The notes under the pieces: generated by a model
Database searches by the model: none
Told to the model about the DNA's origin: nothing
Seen by the model: the letters and a program-made list of their open reading frames with translations, nothing else
Shown: in pieces, positions 1-8,789 of the stretch
Numbering within the stretch: position 1 is the stretch's first letter
Layout of the letters: each line of letters opens with the position of its first letter
Made by a program: the position numbers and the translations under genes
Assembly: GCF_012922555.1 (NCBI RefSeq)
Contig: NZ_WIPK01000004.1
Span: 62,001-126,000, forward strand
Length of the DNA stretch: 64,000 nucleotides
Reading direction: 5' to 3'
Origin: Paraclostridium dentum
GTDB lineage: Bacteria; Bacillota; Clostridia; Peptostreptococcales; Peptostreptococcaceae

Positions 1-8
1 CCTCACCT

Positions 9-95
9 TCAGACGAGCTTACACAACTTTTTTTCTACATGTCCTTTGACTTCAGTGTCTGGATATGTTTCAAACCTTACATTAACTTCTTGATT
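9..95 (-). pseudogene. short coding remnant, possibly of an HlyD/RND-type adaptor
   Basis: A 27-codon stretch is open on the minus strand and ends at a TGA at 9-11. It has no start codon, and an in-frame stop lies just upstream at 96-98. Its core reads VRFETYPDTEVKGHV, which resembles the beta-barrel segment of HlyD-family membrane fusion proteins, where an aromatic-Tyr-Pro motif is followed by a Gly-x-Val strand. It is far too short for a gene. If the resemblance is real, it is the tail of a decayed exporter gene. This is inference from one short motif. Confidence 0.2.
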
Positions 96-174
96 TTATT
101 TTATGTTCATAATATCTGTTTGCGATGTTAAAGCAGGTATAAAGTTTTTGTTAAGAAAAATTATATGAAACTAA

Positions 175-210
175 AAAACTATGAAAATCAAATTTGATTT
201 TCATAGTTTT
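175..210. terminator. 36-bp perfect palindrome, bidirectional terminator
   Basis: Arms of 18 bp meet without a loop and are flanked by A- and T-rich runs, the form of a two-way intrinsic terminator in AT-rich clostridia. It lies between two decayed coding fragments, just after the stop of the one at 215-394. Confidence 0.6.
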
Positions 211-214
211 AAAA

Positions 215-394
215 TTAAATAATATCTACACTCATGACTATCCCCTCCTCTAATATAGATTCATTGTTCCCTGGTTCAGTTTCATAAACCCCTATTCTAA
301 TAAATTTTATCTCTTTTAAATCATTACAATCTTCAAAGTTTGTAGATGTTCCTATTAATATACTCAAAATAGAAACGTTATGATAGATATTAAA
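215..394 (-). pseudogene. C-terminal remnant of an unrecognised protein
   Basis: About 59 codons are open on the minus strand, ending in TAA at 215-217 directly before the palindrome at 175-210. The first ATG is only six codons from the end, and a stop at 395-397 closes the frame upstream, so no intact gene can start here. The translation is ordinary in composition, with an acidic segment GVYETEPGNNES near the end. It looks like the 3' end of a gene whose 5' part was lost. The family is not recognised. Confidence 0.35.
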
Positions 395-487
395 TTAATC
401 ATTCATTTTATATTAGTTTTCGTCAAGATCCTCCGGAGGCTTTAATATCCCTTAGATTGACTGGTATGGTGGAAACCCTATATCTTT

Positions 488-1861
488 TTATATTTTGGCT
501 AACCTTATAGAAAACTTTGTTCCTATATCTTTTTCACTATACAATTTTAATTTTCCATTATGAAGATTTATAATTTTTTTAGTTATCGTTAATCCTAATC
601 CACTTCCTCCGTCTGTTTTGCGAGCTCTATCAGCTCTTACAAATTCATCAAATATATTTTCTATAACATCATCTGAAATTCCACATCCGTTATCAGCTAT
701 AATTATATCTATATACTTGTCACTCTTCTTTAAATCAACAGTAATAGTTGTTCCAACTTCATTATATTTTATTGCATTTATAATTATATTTCCTAAGGCC
801 CTCTCCAACGCCTTAGTATCTATAATAGAATATATACTTTCTTCTGGTATATTCACATCAAGTAAAAATCCGTTTTCTTCTATGTCTATATAATACAAAG
901 CCACTAATTCTCTTAAAAATTCACTTATATCATGTTTTTTCAAATCTAGTTTGTAACCTGGGCTATCTAATTTTGAAAAAATAAATAATTCATCAACTAA
1001 ATAATTAATTCTTTTAGTCTTATTATAAATATAATCTAGATATATATTTTTCTCATCTTCACTTGTTACTACTCCTTCTAATATTGCCTTAGAATATCCT
1101 AGTATAGAAGTTATTGGAGTTTTTAAGTCATGAGAAATATCTCTTATAATTCTCTTTTTACTGTCCTCAGCAATACGTTTTTCGATTTCAGATTTTTCAA
1201 GTTTATCAACAGTGTTATTAAATGACTCTTTTATTTTATTAAATTCTCTATATGAATTAAACTTAACACCTACATCTGAATACCCTTCACTCATTTTTTT
1301 TATTTCATTTTCTAAAATTTTAAGTGGTCTAGATATTTTTTTTATGGATAATATAGATAATAAAATAAACATTAAAAATACTATAATTATTGTTACCAAT
1401 ACACTAAGTCCTATATATATTTTAGCTTTATTATTTCCATACATTTCATGTAAAAGCTTATAACTATAGTCCGGTATCTTTACAATATATAATTTATTTC
1501 CTTGCCTGTATGCACGTGTTTCATATTTATAGTTTATATTTTTTTCATTTATAAAATCTTCAATTGAGTAAGACTCCTTTTTATCTTTTTTTATACCTAT
1601 TACATTTACTACTTTTCCGTCTCTAACTTCTTCTACCCATCCACCTTCACTTAATACCTTTTTAATATCTATATTATTGTAATCTTCTTTAAACAAATAG
1701 TTTATTTCATTTTTTGTTACCTCTAAATTTTTACTATTTAATTCATCTCTTGTTCCATATAAAATTAAATAAAGAAATATTACTATTCCAATTATGAATA
1801 TTAAAGTTGCCAATATAGAATTCACTATAAATATACTATATAAACTTTTACCTTTTCTCAA
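488..1861 (-). CDS. sensor histidine kinase
   Basis: Membrane sensor kinase of 457 residues for the response regulator at 2024-2716. A first membrane helix lies at about residues 9-35, an extracytoplasmic sensor region at 36-145, and a second helix at about 147-175. A HAMP linker and a HisKA domain with SHDLKTPITS (phospho-acceptor His near 245) follow. The HATPase domain has an N box (NIIINAIKYN), DNGCGIS and GSGLGLTI. The start is a TTG (GAGAAAAGG follows) with AAGGGA about 10 bases upstream. It is separated from the regulator gene by a large inverted repeat. The pair lies directly after an ABC exporter, as in antimicrobial-peptide detoxification modules, so cell-envelope stress sensing is likely but inferred. 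Confidence 0.9.
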   Translation of the reverse strand: MRKGKSLYSIFIVNSILATLIFIIGIVIFLYLILYGTRDELNSKNLEVTKNEINYLFKEDYNNIDIKKVLSEGGWVEEVRDGKVVNVIGIKKDKKESYSIEDFINEKNINYKYETRAYRQGNKLYIVKIPDYSYKLLHEMYGNNKAKIYIGLSVLVTIIIVFLMFILLSILSIKKISRPLKILENEIKKMSEGYSDVGVKFNSYREFNKIKESFNNTVDKLEKSEIEKRIAEDSKKRIIRDISHDLKTPITSILGYSKAILEGVVTSEDEKNIYLDYIYNKTKRINYLVDELFIFSKLDSPGYKLDLKKHDISEFLRELVALYYIDIEENGFLLDVNIPEESIYSIIDTKALERALGNIIINAIKYNEVGTTITVDLKKSDKYIDIIIADNGCGISDDVIENIFDEFVRADRARKTDGGSGLGLTITKKIINLHNGKLKLYSEKDIGTKFSIRLAKI

Positions 1862-1885
1862 AATAAATTTTCCCTTCTAAATGAT

Positions 1886-1950
1886 TTTTAAGAAAATACT
1901 CTATATATAAAATTATGATGAATTATAGTATATAGAGTATTTTCTTAAAA
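1886..1950. repeat. 22-bp perfect inverted repeat between regulator and kinase genes
   Basis: Left arm 1886-1907 and right arm 1929-1950 are exact reverse complements with a 21-base loop. On the transcribed minus strand no U-run follows, so it is not a typical terminator. It sits inside the operon between the response regulator and the kinase, where it could lower kinase expression relative to the regulator or protect an mRNA end. Confidence 0.7.
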
Positions 1951-2023
1951 TCTTCAATTTTTATAATTGCATATTTTTTATTTAAAGTTGCTACCACTTC
2001 TGAACTTTCTATAACTTAAATAT

Positions 2024-2716
2024 TTATTTACCTTCAAATTTATATCCGATTCCTCTTATGGTTTTTATATATTTAGGTTCTTTGCTAGTGTCTTCAATTT
2101 TATCTCTTATTTTACTTATTTGAACCATTATAGCATTGTCCTCTGCTATGTAAACTTCATCCCATACAGATTCAAATAAATTTTTCTTTGTAAAAACTTT
2201 ATTTGGATTTTTCATAAACAATTCAACTATTTTTAACTCTGTTGATGTAAGTTGTATTTCTTTATTATGTTTCGTTAACTTACAGGCTTCTAAATCTAAT
2301 TTTAAATCTCCAACTTCTATTAATTTTTCTTCAATTTTAGGTGAATTTGAGTATCCATAAACTCTTCTTATTTGTGCATTAACTCTAGCTACTACTTCTA
2401 AAGGATCAAATGGCTTTGTAACATAATCGTCTGCTCCCATATCTAAAGCTAATATTTTATCGTAGCCTTCCACTTTTGCGGAAATAACTATTATTGGTGT
2501 ATTCAATTTACTTCTTATATTTGAAATTAATGAATATCCATTTAAGTTTGGCATCATTATATCCACAATAGCTAAGTTAATATCATTTTTATCTATAATA
2601 TTAATAGCCTCTATGCCATCATAAGCCTTAAATATTCTAAAATCATAATTTTTTAAATAAAGTTCAATTAATTCTACTATTTCTTTCTCATCATCTACGA
2701 TTAAAATATTATACAT
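2024..2716 (-). CDS. OmpR-family response regulator
   Basis: Two-domain transcription regulator of 230 residues. The receiver domain has the acidic pair near the N-terminus (VDDEKE), the phospho-acceptor Asp near residue 52 in VDIMMPNLNG, and the conserved Lys in VTKPFDP. A winged-helix DNA-binding domain follows from about residue 130 and ends with the usual IRGIGYKFE motif. AGGAGG precedes the ATG. It belongs to the same minus-strand unit as the exporter genes upstream and the kinase downstream, so it probably regulates the ABC exporter in response to the kinase signal. Confidence 0.93.
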   Translation of the reverse strand: MYNILIVDDEKEIVELIELYLKNYDFRIFKAYDGIEAINIIDKNDINLAIVDIMMPNLNGYSLISNIRSKLNTPIIVISAKVEGYDKILALDMGADDYVTKPFDPLEVVARVNAQIRRVYGYSNSPKIEEKLIEVGDLKLDLEACKLTKHNKEIQLTSTELKIVELFMKNPNKVFTKKNLFESVWDEVYIAEDNAIMVQISKIRDKIEDTSKEPKYIKTIRGIGYKFEGK

Positions 2717-2778
2717 TTTAATCCTCCTACTACTTTAGTATTCTATCAAATTATACACCTTGATTTTATATTATACTT

Positions 2779-3474
2779 TTATTTTATTTCTTTATTTGAA
2801 AAAATGTGGCTTGAAATAATTAATCCTACTAATATATAAATTATACTTATACTAATATTTCCAACAAAATTTTGGTTTATATCTCCTATATTTTTTATTA
2901 CATAAGTTATACTATATGAATTTAATTTTAAAAGTAAACATACAAAATTAATACCAATTAAAATTAAAATTCCAAAGTATATAGTTTGTCTTGATTTTTG
3001 AATTAATAGACCTGGAATAAATAGGACTGAAATTAATCCTATTGTAGGTATTAATGCAACTAAATATTTATATATTATATCATTAACTGAATCTATTCCT
3101 GGAACTTGTGATAATACATATGTTGCTATAAAGCTTATTACTATTTGAATTATCATGGTAATTACTATATTTATAAATATAAAGAACAGTTTTCCTATTA
3201 AGACTTCATTCCTACTTATAGGATTGATAAGATATATTTTCATTCCGCCATTATTGAATTCTTCTGTTATCACTTTTGATATCAATATTATAATGAAAAA
3301 AGGAAGCATACTCAATGTAATATTTAAAAATATTGACATTATGTCTACTTTTACTCCAATTACTTTCATGCTTGCAAAATAAATTAAAGCTAAAGATGGT
3401 ATAATTAAAATATTTGCTAATAAAAAAGTGCCTTTTTCATTTGTTATAAACTCATTTTTTAGTATACTTATCAT
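2779..3474 (-). CDS. ABC-2 type exporter permease
   Basis: Hydrophobic protein of 231 residues with about six membrane helices, the size and pattern of single-domain ABC-2 permeases of the bacitracin/lantibiotic-immunity type. It starts one base after the ATPase gene stop, with GGAGG overlapping the end of that gene, so the two are translationally coupled. It is followed after 62 bases by the OmpR-type regulator. The substrate is unknown; peptide antibiotic export or self-protection is inferred from the gene order. Confidence 0.85.
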   Translation of the reverse strand: MISILKNEFITNEKGTFLLANILIIPSLALIYFASMKVIGVKVDIMSIFLNITLSMLPFFIIILISKVITEEFNNGGMKIYLINPISRNEVLIGKLFFIFINIVITMIIQIVISFIATYVLSQVPGIDSVNDIIYKYLVALIPTIGLISVLFIPGLLIQKSRQTIYFGILILIGINFVCLLLKLNSYSITYVIKNIGDINQNFVGNISISIIYILVGLIISSHIFSNKEIK

Positions 3475-3475
3475 A

Positions 3476-4384
3476 TTAATTTCCTCCTGTAACTTCTATG
3501 AATACATCTTCTAAAGACCTATTTTTTAGTGCTACTTCATATATTGGTATGTTATTGTTTGCAAGCTCTTTTATCACTAAAGCGATGATAGATTCGTTAG
3601 CCTGCACAGTTATACCATTTTTTTCTGTTCTTTCTATTTTTACATAATTTTTTTTATTTAAAACTTTTATTGCCTCTCCTACACTTGTAGTTTTTATAAA
3701 AAATAAGTCCTTCTTATTTTCTATACTTCCTATATCAGATTTTAAAATATGTTTTCCATTTTTGATAATTATAACTTTGTTACAAATCATTTCTATTTCA
3801 TGCAGAACATGTGAAGATATGATGATAGTTTTTTTATGTTTTGTAGCTAACTCTTTTATTAATCCTCTCATTTCTATAACACCTTTTGGATCTAATCCAT
3901 TTGTAGGTTCATCTAATAATATTATTTTTGGATTTTTTATCAGTGCCATAGCAATACCTAATCTTTGCTTCATGCCTAAAGAATAATTTTTAGCCTTTTC
4001 ATTTCCTCTACCTTTAAGACCTACTATTTCTAATACTTCATCAATTCCATAGCTACAAGAGTACATATCACTAAAATTTTTTACTATTTTTAAATTTTCA
4101 TATGCAGTTAAGTCAATATAAATTGCTGGGCTTTCTATTATTGCAGATACATTTGTCATAGCTTTTTTAAAGTTTTTATCTATATCATATCCATCAATAT
4201 AAACCTTTCCACTATCTTTTTTTATTAGACTTAATATCATTTTCATTGTAGTACTTTTTCCTGCTCCATTCGGTCCTAAAAATCCAAATATATCACCTTG
4301 ATTTACAGTAAAGCTTAAATTATCTACAACTACCATATCTCCTTGTTTTTTAGTTAGGTTTTCAACTTTTAAAACTTCTTTCAT
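3476..4384 (-). CDS. ABC exporter ATP-binding protein
   Basis: ATPase of about 302 residues that energises the adjacent permease. Walker A is GPNGAGKST near residue 40, the signature is YSLGMKQRLG, and Walker B plus D-loop is ILLDEPTNGLDP. The C-terminal extension of about 80 residues is usual for BcrA/drug-export ATPases. The start is taken at an ATG nine bases inside the longest frame (a GTG at 4393), because GAGGTG sits at the right distance for the ATG. It is first gene of a four-gene unit with permease, regulator and kinase. Confidence 0.92.
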   Translation of the reverse strand: MKEVLKVENLTKKQGDMVVVDNLSFTVNQGDIFGFLGPNGAGKSTTMKMILSLIKKDSGKVYIDGYDIDKNFKKAMTNVSAIIESPAIYIDLTAYENLKIVKNFSDMYSCSYGIDEVLEIVGLKGRGNEKAKNYSLGMKQRLGIAMALIKNPKIILLDEPTNGLDPKGVIEMRGLIKELATKHKKTIIISSHVLHEIEMICNKVIIIKNGKHILKSDIGSIENKKDLFFIKTTSVGEAIKVLNKKNYVKIERTEKNGITVQANESIIALVIKELANNNIPIYEVALKNRSLEDVFIEVTGGN

Positions 4385-4484
4385 ATCTATCACCTCTTCA
4401 TCTAATTTGATAAGATCATTTTAAGCTTCTAATCTTTCTAAAACCTTTCTATATTATTTAATATTTTTAATTTTTATAATTAAA

Positions 4485-4508
4485 AAAACTAGCTTTTCAG
4501 CTAGTTTT
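4485..4508 (-). terminator. terminator of the MFS gene
   Basis: A 10-bp stem (4485-4494 with 4499-4508) has a 4-base loop. On the minus strand it is followed by a T-run. It overlaps the stop codon of the MFS gene and separates it from the ABC exporter unit. Confidence 0.8.
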
Positions 4509-5745
4509 ATTTATTGCTCGTAATATTTAAACATTGTAAACTCTTTTTACTTTTAAGTTCATTCTTATATATATAACTAAATAATATAACTGCTATTAAA
4601 TAAAATGCAACCGTAAAATAATAAGGAATTGTATAAGATATAGTTTCCATTAAAAAGCCACCAATTGCAATTCCTATAGCTCTACTAATATTACTAGATA
4701 AAGCTATTAAACTACTCATATTGGTTCTTTCACTTTCATGAACAATTTCCATAGATAAGTTTTGGATAAGCGGCATAGCCATATTCATAAGTCCGTTTCG
4801 CATGAAAAATGCAATAGTTATAATAAATATTCCTTGTGGAAAAGCAATTGATAGTAAAAATGGAATAGATAATAATTGACAAATTATAACTGATTTTACC
4901 TTTCCAAACTTGTTCGACATAAAAGGTATAATCATGCCTCCTATTATACATCCAAATTGTGATATTGAAAGTATAGTTCCAACAATATTATCTCCTATAT
5001 CCATAGAATATTTTAAGTATACACTAAAAAATGGTACAATTATTCCAGCCCCTATTCCTATTAGGAATTGATAAACCATGAAACTTACAATCTTTTTATT
5101 TAATATAGATGCATATCCTTTTAAACATTCTTTTAAATTTCTATGTTTTTCATATTCAGGTTCCTTCATAAAAAATATAGGAATCAAAGCTAAAATAGCC
5201 AATATAGAAGTTATTATAAATATATACTTTATAGATTCACTTGATGTAAAATAATTATCTAGATAAGATGACATAACTCCACCTAAAAAAGAAGCCCCCA
5301 TCATACCTATGTTAGACATTATAAAATTCGTACTAAAAACTGATACTCGTTCCTCTTCAGATGTATTTTCAAGTATATACATACCTTCTGCTGTAGTTTT
5401 TATACTCATCCCAAAACCATTTATAATTGCCATAATTAATATTAAGTTTGAATTATTGAAAAAAACTATAAAAATAGAACCTATTGCTATACATATAAAT
5501 CCTAAATTGAAACTTTTTTTCCTCCCTATTCTTTCAATTAAGTACGCACTAAAGATAGATCCTATTGCTATAGAAAATGTATTAATTGAAAGAACACTCC
5601 CTACAAACTGTTCTTTATAACCAATTTCTTTTAGATATATCCCCACAAACATATTAAAAATTCCCATAGCAAAAGAAGCTATAAGATTTATAGTAAGAAA
5701 CAACTTTATATTCTTACTTAGTTTTATCTTACAACCATTTTTCAT
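4507..5745 (-). CDS. MFS efflux transporter
   Basis: Major facilitator of about 412 residues with 12 predicted helices. The helix 2-3 loop carries the MFS signature in the form ERIGRKKSF, and the equivalent second-half loop reads SNKFGKVKS. This supports a drug/proton antiporter type; the substrate is not evident. The longest frame begins with an ATG at 5763, but AGAAGAGGGG lies just upstream of the second ATG at 5745, which is taken as the start. It is monocistronic, bounded by terminators on both sides. Confidence 0.85.
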   Translation of the reverse strand: MKNGCKIKLSKNIKLFLTINLIASFAMGIFNMFVGIYLKEIGYKEQFVGSVLSINTFSIAIGSIFSAYLIERIGRKKSFNLGFICIAIGSIFIVFFNNSNLILIMAIINGFGMSIKTTAEGMYILENTSEEERVSVFSTNFIMSNIGMMGASFLGGVMSSYLDNYFTSSESIKYIFIITSILAILALIPIFFMKEPEYEKHRNLKECLKGYASILNKKIVSFMVYQFLIGIGAGIIVPFFSVYLKYSMDIGDNIVGTILSISQFGCIIGGMIIPFMSNKFGKVKSVIICQLLSIPFLLSIAFPQGIFIITIAFFMRNGLMNMAMPLIQNLSMEIVHESERTNMSSLIALSSNISRAIGIAIGGFLMETISYTIPYYFTVAFYLIAVILFSYIYKNELKSKKSLQCLNITSNK

Positions 5746-5840
5746 TATATCCCCTCTTCTCATAACCTTTTTGTCTTTTCAATATAAGTGTATTTCTTTT
5801 TTTGATTTTTTTCAATATTCTTTAAATAGTTTATTATAAC

Positions 5841-5882
5841 AAAACGACTTGATTTAATTATATAATTAAATCAAGTCGTTTT
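5841..5882. terminator. 42-bp palindromic terminator
   Basis: Twenty-base arms are exact reverse complements around a TA centre, with A- and T-runs at the ends. It lies six bases after the stop of the RelA/SpoT-domain gene on the minus strand, so it terminates that gene. Confidence 0.8.
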
Positions 5883-5888
5883 ATTGTT

Positions 5889-7256
5889 TTAATCTCGTAT
5901 TGCATCTTTTATTTTTTTATTTAAAACTTCCCTATACTTACCACTTTTATATTTATATTCTTTAAACGAATCTACATTTCTACATATATCATTTATTACT
6001 TTTTTAGTTATATTGTTTATACTATCTAAATTTTCCTCATATAAAATTTCTATAGAGTCTATTTCTATTAAAGTATCTACTACTTCCATGTATATATCTT
6101 TTAATACATGTTTACTATCACTTTCAAAAGCTAATTCTAATTTTGCCTGATATTTTATAGGAACTACCTTTTCTTTTATAAATAAAATAAAGTTTTCAAA
6201 ATCTTTTTTATTATTAAGTGGCTCTACTTCAAATAAAATTCTAAAGAATAAGTTCCATATAAACTCACAATTTAATTTAGATATAATAAAATTCCCTAGC
6301 CTTTCACAAAATTCATCCTCAAACTCAGGTAATTTCCCAAATCTAATTTTGGAATTAAAGTCTATATCTTTTTTAGAAATTTCATTTATTCTTTTAAGTC
6401 CTTTTATTGTAGTATCTTCACTTATATCCATTCCATCTTTTTCTTTATTAAATGAATAATTTATTATTGTCTCACAAGGTTTTTTAAAATCTATTATAAA
6501 TCCTATGTCAGCTTCCATTTTGTCTGCAAAGGTATCATATGCAATCTTTGCTAAAAACTTTTCCATAGATTTTCTTTTGCTATCTTTGTCTTTATTATTT
6601 CCACTGAAATTTTTATAAACAGATAGTAATTGATTATCTATAAGTGTTAAATTTGTCTTTATTGATGCAAATACATCACTTAAAAACTTATCCATCATAA
6701 CATATGCATTATTCTTGTAAATAACATTATGTTCTATTTCACTCCAAAAAATATTAACCATAGATTTTATCTGAATTTCAAAATTTATTTTATTATCGCC
6801 ATATAAAAACAATCCATCGATTCTATATATTTCAAATCCATTTTTTTGTTTTCTTGGTTGATCTTTGTCTAACCTAATTCTTATATTTTCATTTTCTTCG
6901 TTATAGTAATATATATGGTCTTCACTTATGTTGAAATATGATTTTAGAAGCTTATATATATTTCTTTCTTCCTCTATGAACCTACACTCTAATCTTACTC
7001 CAATCAAATCTGATAGATTATGTATTAACATTTTAGGTGTTTTATATTTATTTAAATATTTGTTTCTTATAATTTTCTCTCTTAAGCTATATTCACTCTT
7101 TACTCTTGAATTGACATTTAAGTATTCTTGTTCGTTAATATTTAATATACATTCAAAATATTTTACTAGTTCTTCTGATAACATGTTAAGCGTCGGTGTT
7201 ATATCATTTAACAATTCTACAGCTTCATCAATGTATTCAAATTCTCTCAAACTCAT
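5889..7256 (-). CDS. RelA/SpoT nucleotidyltransferase-domain protein with long C-terminal region
   Basis: Protein of 455 residues whose N-terminal 210 residues match the (p)ppGpp synthetase fold: a basic helix with REKIIRNKYLNKYK, then LSDLIGVRLECRF, and EIQIKSMVNIFWSEIEH, the counterpart of the EIQIRT...W..IEH motif. There is no HD hydrolase domain upstream, and no TGS or ACT domain. The C-terminal half (about 230-455) is helical and unrecognised. Usual small alarmone synthetases are about 200-270 residues, so this is about twice that length. It may be a dedicated synthetase or a related nucleotidyltransferase such as a toxin. AAGGAG supports the ATG. A normal RelQ-type gene lies at 15693-16490. 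Confidence 0.8.
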   Translation of the reverse strand: MSLREFEYIDEAVELLNDITPTLNMLSEELVKYFECILNINEQEYLNVNSRVKSEYSLREKIIRNKYLNKYKTPKMLIHNLSDLIGVRLECRFIEEERNIYKLLKSYFNISEDHIYYYNEENENIRIRLDKDQPRKQKNGFEIYRIDGLFLYGDNKINFEIQIKSMVNIFWSEIEHNVIYKNNAYVMMDKFLSDVFASIKTNLTLIDNQLLSVYKNFSGNNKDKDSKRKSMEKFLAKIAYDTFADKMEADIGFIIDFKKPCETIINYSFNKEKDGMDISEDTTIKGLKRINEISKKDIDFNSKIRFGKLPEFEDEFCERLGNFIISKLNCEFIWNLFFRILFEVEPLNNKKDFENFILFIKEKVVPIKYQAKLELAFESDSKHVLKDIYMEVVDTLIEIDSIEILYEENLDSINNITKKVINDICRNVDSFKEYKYKSGKYREVLNKKIKDAIRD

Positions 7257-7350
7257 AATAAGTTCTCCTTGGCGTCTTTTTTATATAACTAAATTTTACA
7301 CAAAAACTCAATTTTAAGCAAATAACGAAATTGTAATTTTATTTAAGTTA

Positions 7351-8676
7351 TTACTTTTTATACGCTCTAATACCTTTTCTAAAGTAAAAAGTAACGGAGA
7401 AAAATATAGTCAATAACTCAGCAATAGGTATTGCTAACCATATACCATTTAAGCCTATAAATTTAGGCAATACAGTAATTGTCGCTACTACAAACACTAA
7501 AGATCTAAGAATAGATATTATAGCAGATACCTGTCCATCCCCTATAGCTGTAAAATAACCTGACATAAAAATATTTGTTCCTATTATTAAAAATCCATAT
7601 GAAAATAATTTTATACCTGATGTAGCAATAGTATAAACCTCTAAGTCATTAGTAAATATAGATATTATATACTTACCTCCAATTATAGAAATTAAAAATA
7701 TAACTATAGAACTCCATCCAATTGTTACAAAACTATGTTTTAAACTTTCTTTTATTTTTTCTTTATTTTTAGCTCCAAAATTATAACTAATCATAGGTCC
7801 TATCCCAACTGCAATTCCAAAATATACCGCTATAAAGAAATAATATATATATATTATTATCGACATTGCAGCAACCCCATTTTCTCCGCTAAAAGTTAAT
7901 ATACTTTTATTGAATAAAAATGTAGTTATACCTGTTGATAACTCTGTAAACATTTCTGAACTACCATTATAGCAAGAATTAAATAGTTCTTTAAAATTAG
8001 CTTTTGGTTTTGTAAATTCTAAATTCGAATTATTTCCTTTGAAATAAATTATTCCTATTATACCTGAAATAGTTATTGCAATATACGTTCCTAATCCAGC
8101 ACCTAAAATTCCCATATCAAACACTACTATAAATAAAAAATCAAAAACTATGTTTAAAACTAATCCCAGTGAAGACATTAAAAGAGATACTTTAGGGCTA
8201 CCATCTACCCTAGCATAGTATTCAAAGTATAACTTTAACATCATTGGAATAGTCATAAGTACAGTTACAATCCCATATGATTTTGCGTATGGATATAATA
8301 TATCAGTTGTTCCTAAAAATCTAAGTATAGGATCTAAAAATATTACTCCCAAAATAGTAAGTACTACGCCTATAGAAATTAAAACTACTGTTACAAATGA
8401 AAATAACTCATTAGCTCCTTTTATATTTTTTTTCCCAAGCTTTATACCAACTAAAGCTCCAGATCCCGTAGCTAGCATAACTGCAATACCAAATACTACA
8501 CAAGTTATAGGTATTATAATATTTATTGATGCCAGTGCATCTGAGTTTACATATCTCGATACGAAAAATCCATCTATAGTAGTATAAAATGATAGAAATA
8601 TCATTGTTATGATGGATGGAAATACATATCTTAAAAACTCCTTATAATTTTGTTTTTTCGCAAATACTTCTTCCAT
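7351..8676 (-). CDS. MATE-family multidrug efflux pump
   Basis: Membrane protein of 441 residues with 12 predicted helices in two similar halves, as in MATE Na+/drug antiporters. The N-terminal motif PSIITMIFLSFYTTIDGFF matches the first conserved helix of this family (clostridial CdeA/MepA relatives). It is transcribed divergently from a MerR-type regulator across a compact promoter region carrying a dyad, so it is probably activated by that regulator when a drug-like ligand is present. AGGTG lies upstream of the ATG. The substrate is unknown. Confidence 0.9.
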   Translation of the reverse strand: MEEVFAKKQNYKEFLRYVFPSIITMIFLSFYTTIDGFFVSRYVNSDALASINIIIPITCVVFGIAVMLATGSGALVGIKLGKKNIKGANELFSFVTVVLISIGVVLTILGVIFLDPILRFLGTTDILYPYAKSYGIVTVLMTIPMMLKLYFEYYARVDGSPKVSLLMSSLGLVLNIVFDFLFIVVFDMGILGAGLGTYIAITISGIIGIIYFKGNNSNLEFTKPKANFKELFNSCYNGSSEMFTELSTGITTFLFNKSILTFSGENGVAAMSIIIYIYYFFIAVYFGIAVGIGPMISYNFGAKNKEKIKESLKHSFVTIGWSSIVIFLISIIGGKYIISIFTNDLEVYTIATSGIKLFSYGFLIIGTNIFMSGYFTAIGDGQVSAIISILRSLVFVVATITVLPKFIGLNGIWLAIPIAELLTIFFSVTFYFRKGIRAYKK

Positions 8677-8713
8677 TTTTTCACCTCTACATTTTTTAAA
8701 TAATTGATATTAC

Positions 8714-8756
8714 TTGACATTATTAATTGTGAAGGATATAGTAACTATATTGTCAA
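8714..8756. promoter_or_regulatory. divergent promoter/operator between MATE and merR
   Basis: On the plus strand TTGACA (8714-8719), a 17-base spacer and TATAGT (8737-8742) form a good promoter for the regulator. A 7-1-7 dyad (8736-8750) overlaps this -10. Read on the minus strand, a second TTGACA (8751-8756) is followed directly by the same dyad and a long spacer, the usual layout of MerR-activated promoters. One site could therefore serve autoregulation and activation of the MATE gene. Confidence 0.65.
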
Positions 8757-8789
8757 TGAAATTTTAAAATAAAATTTGAGGTGATATGT

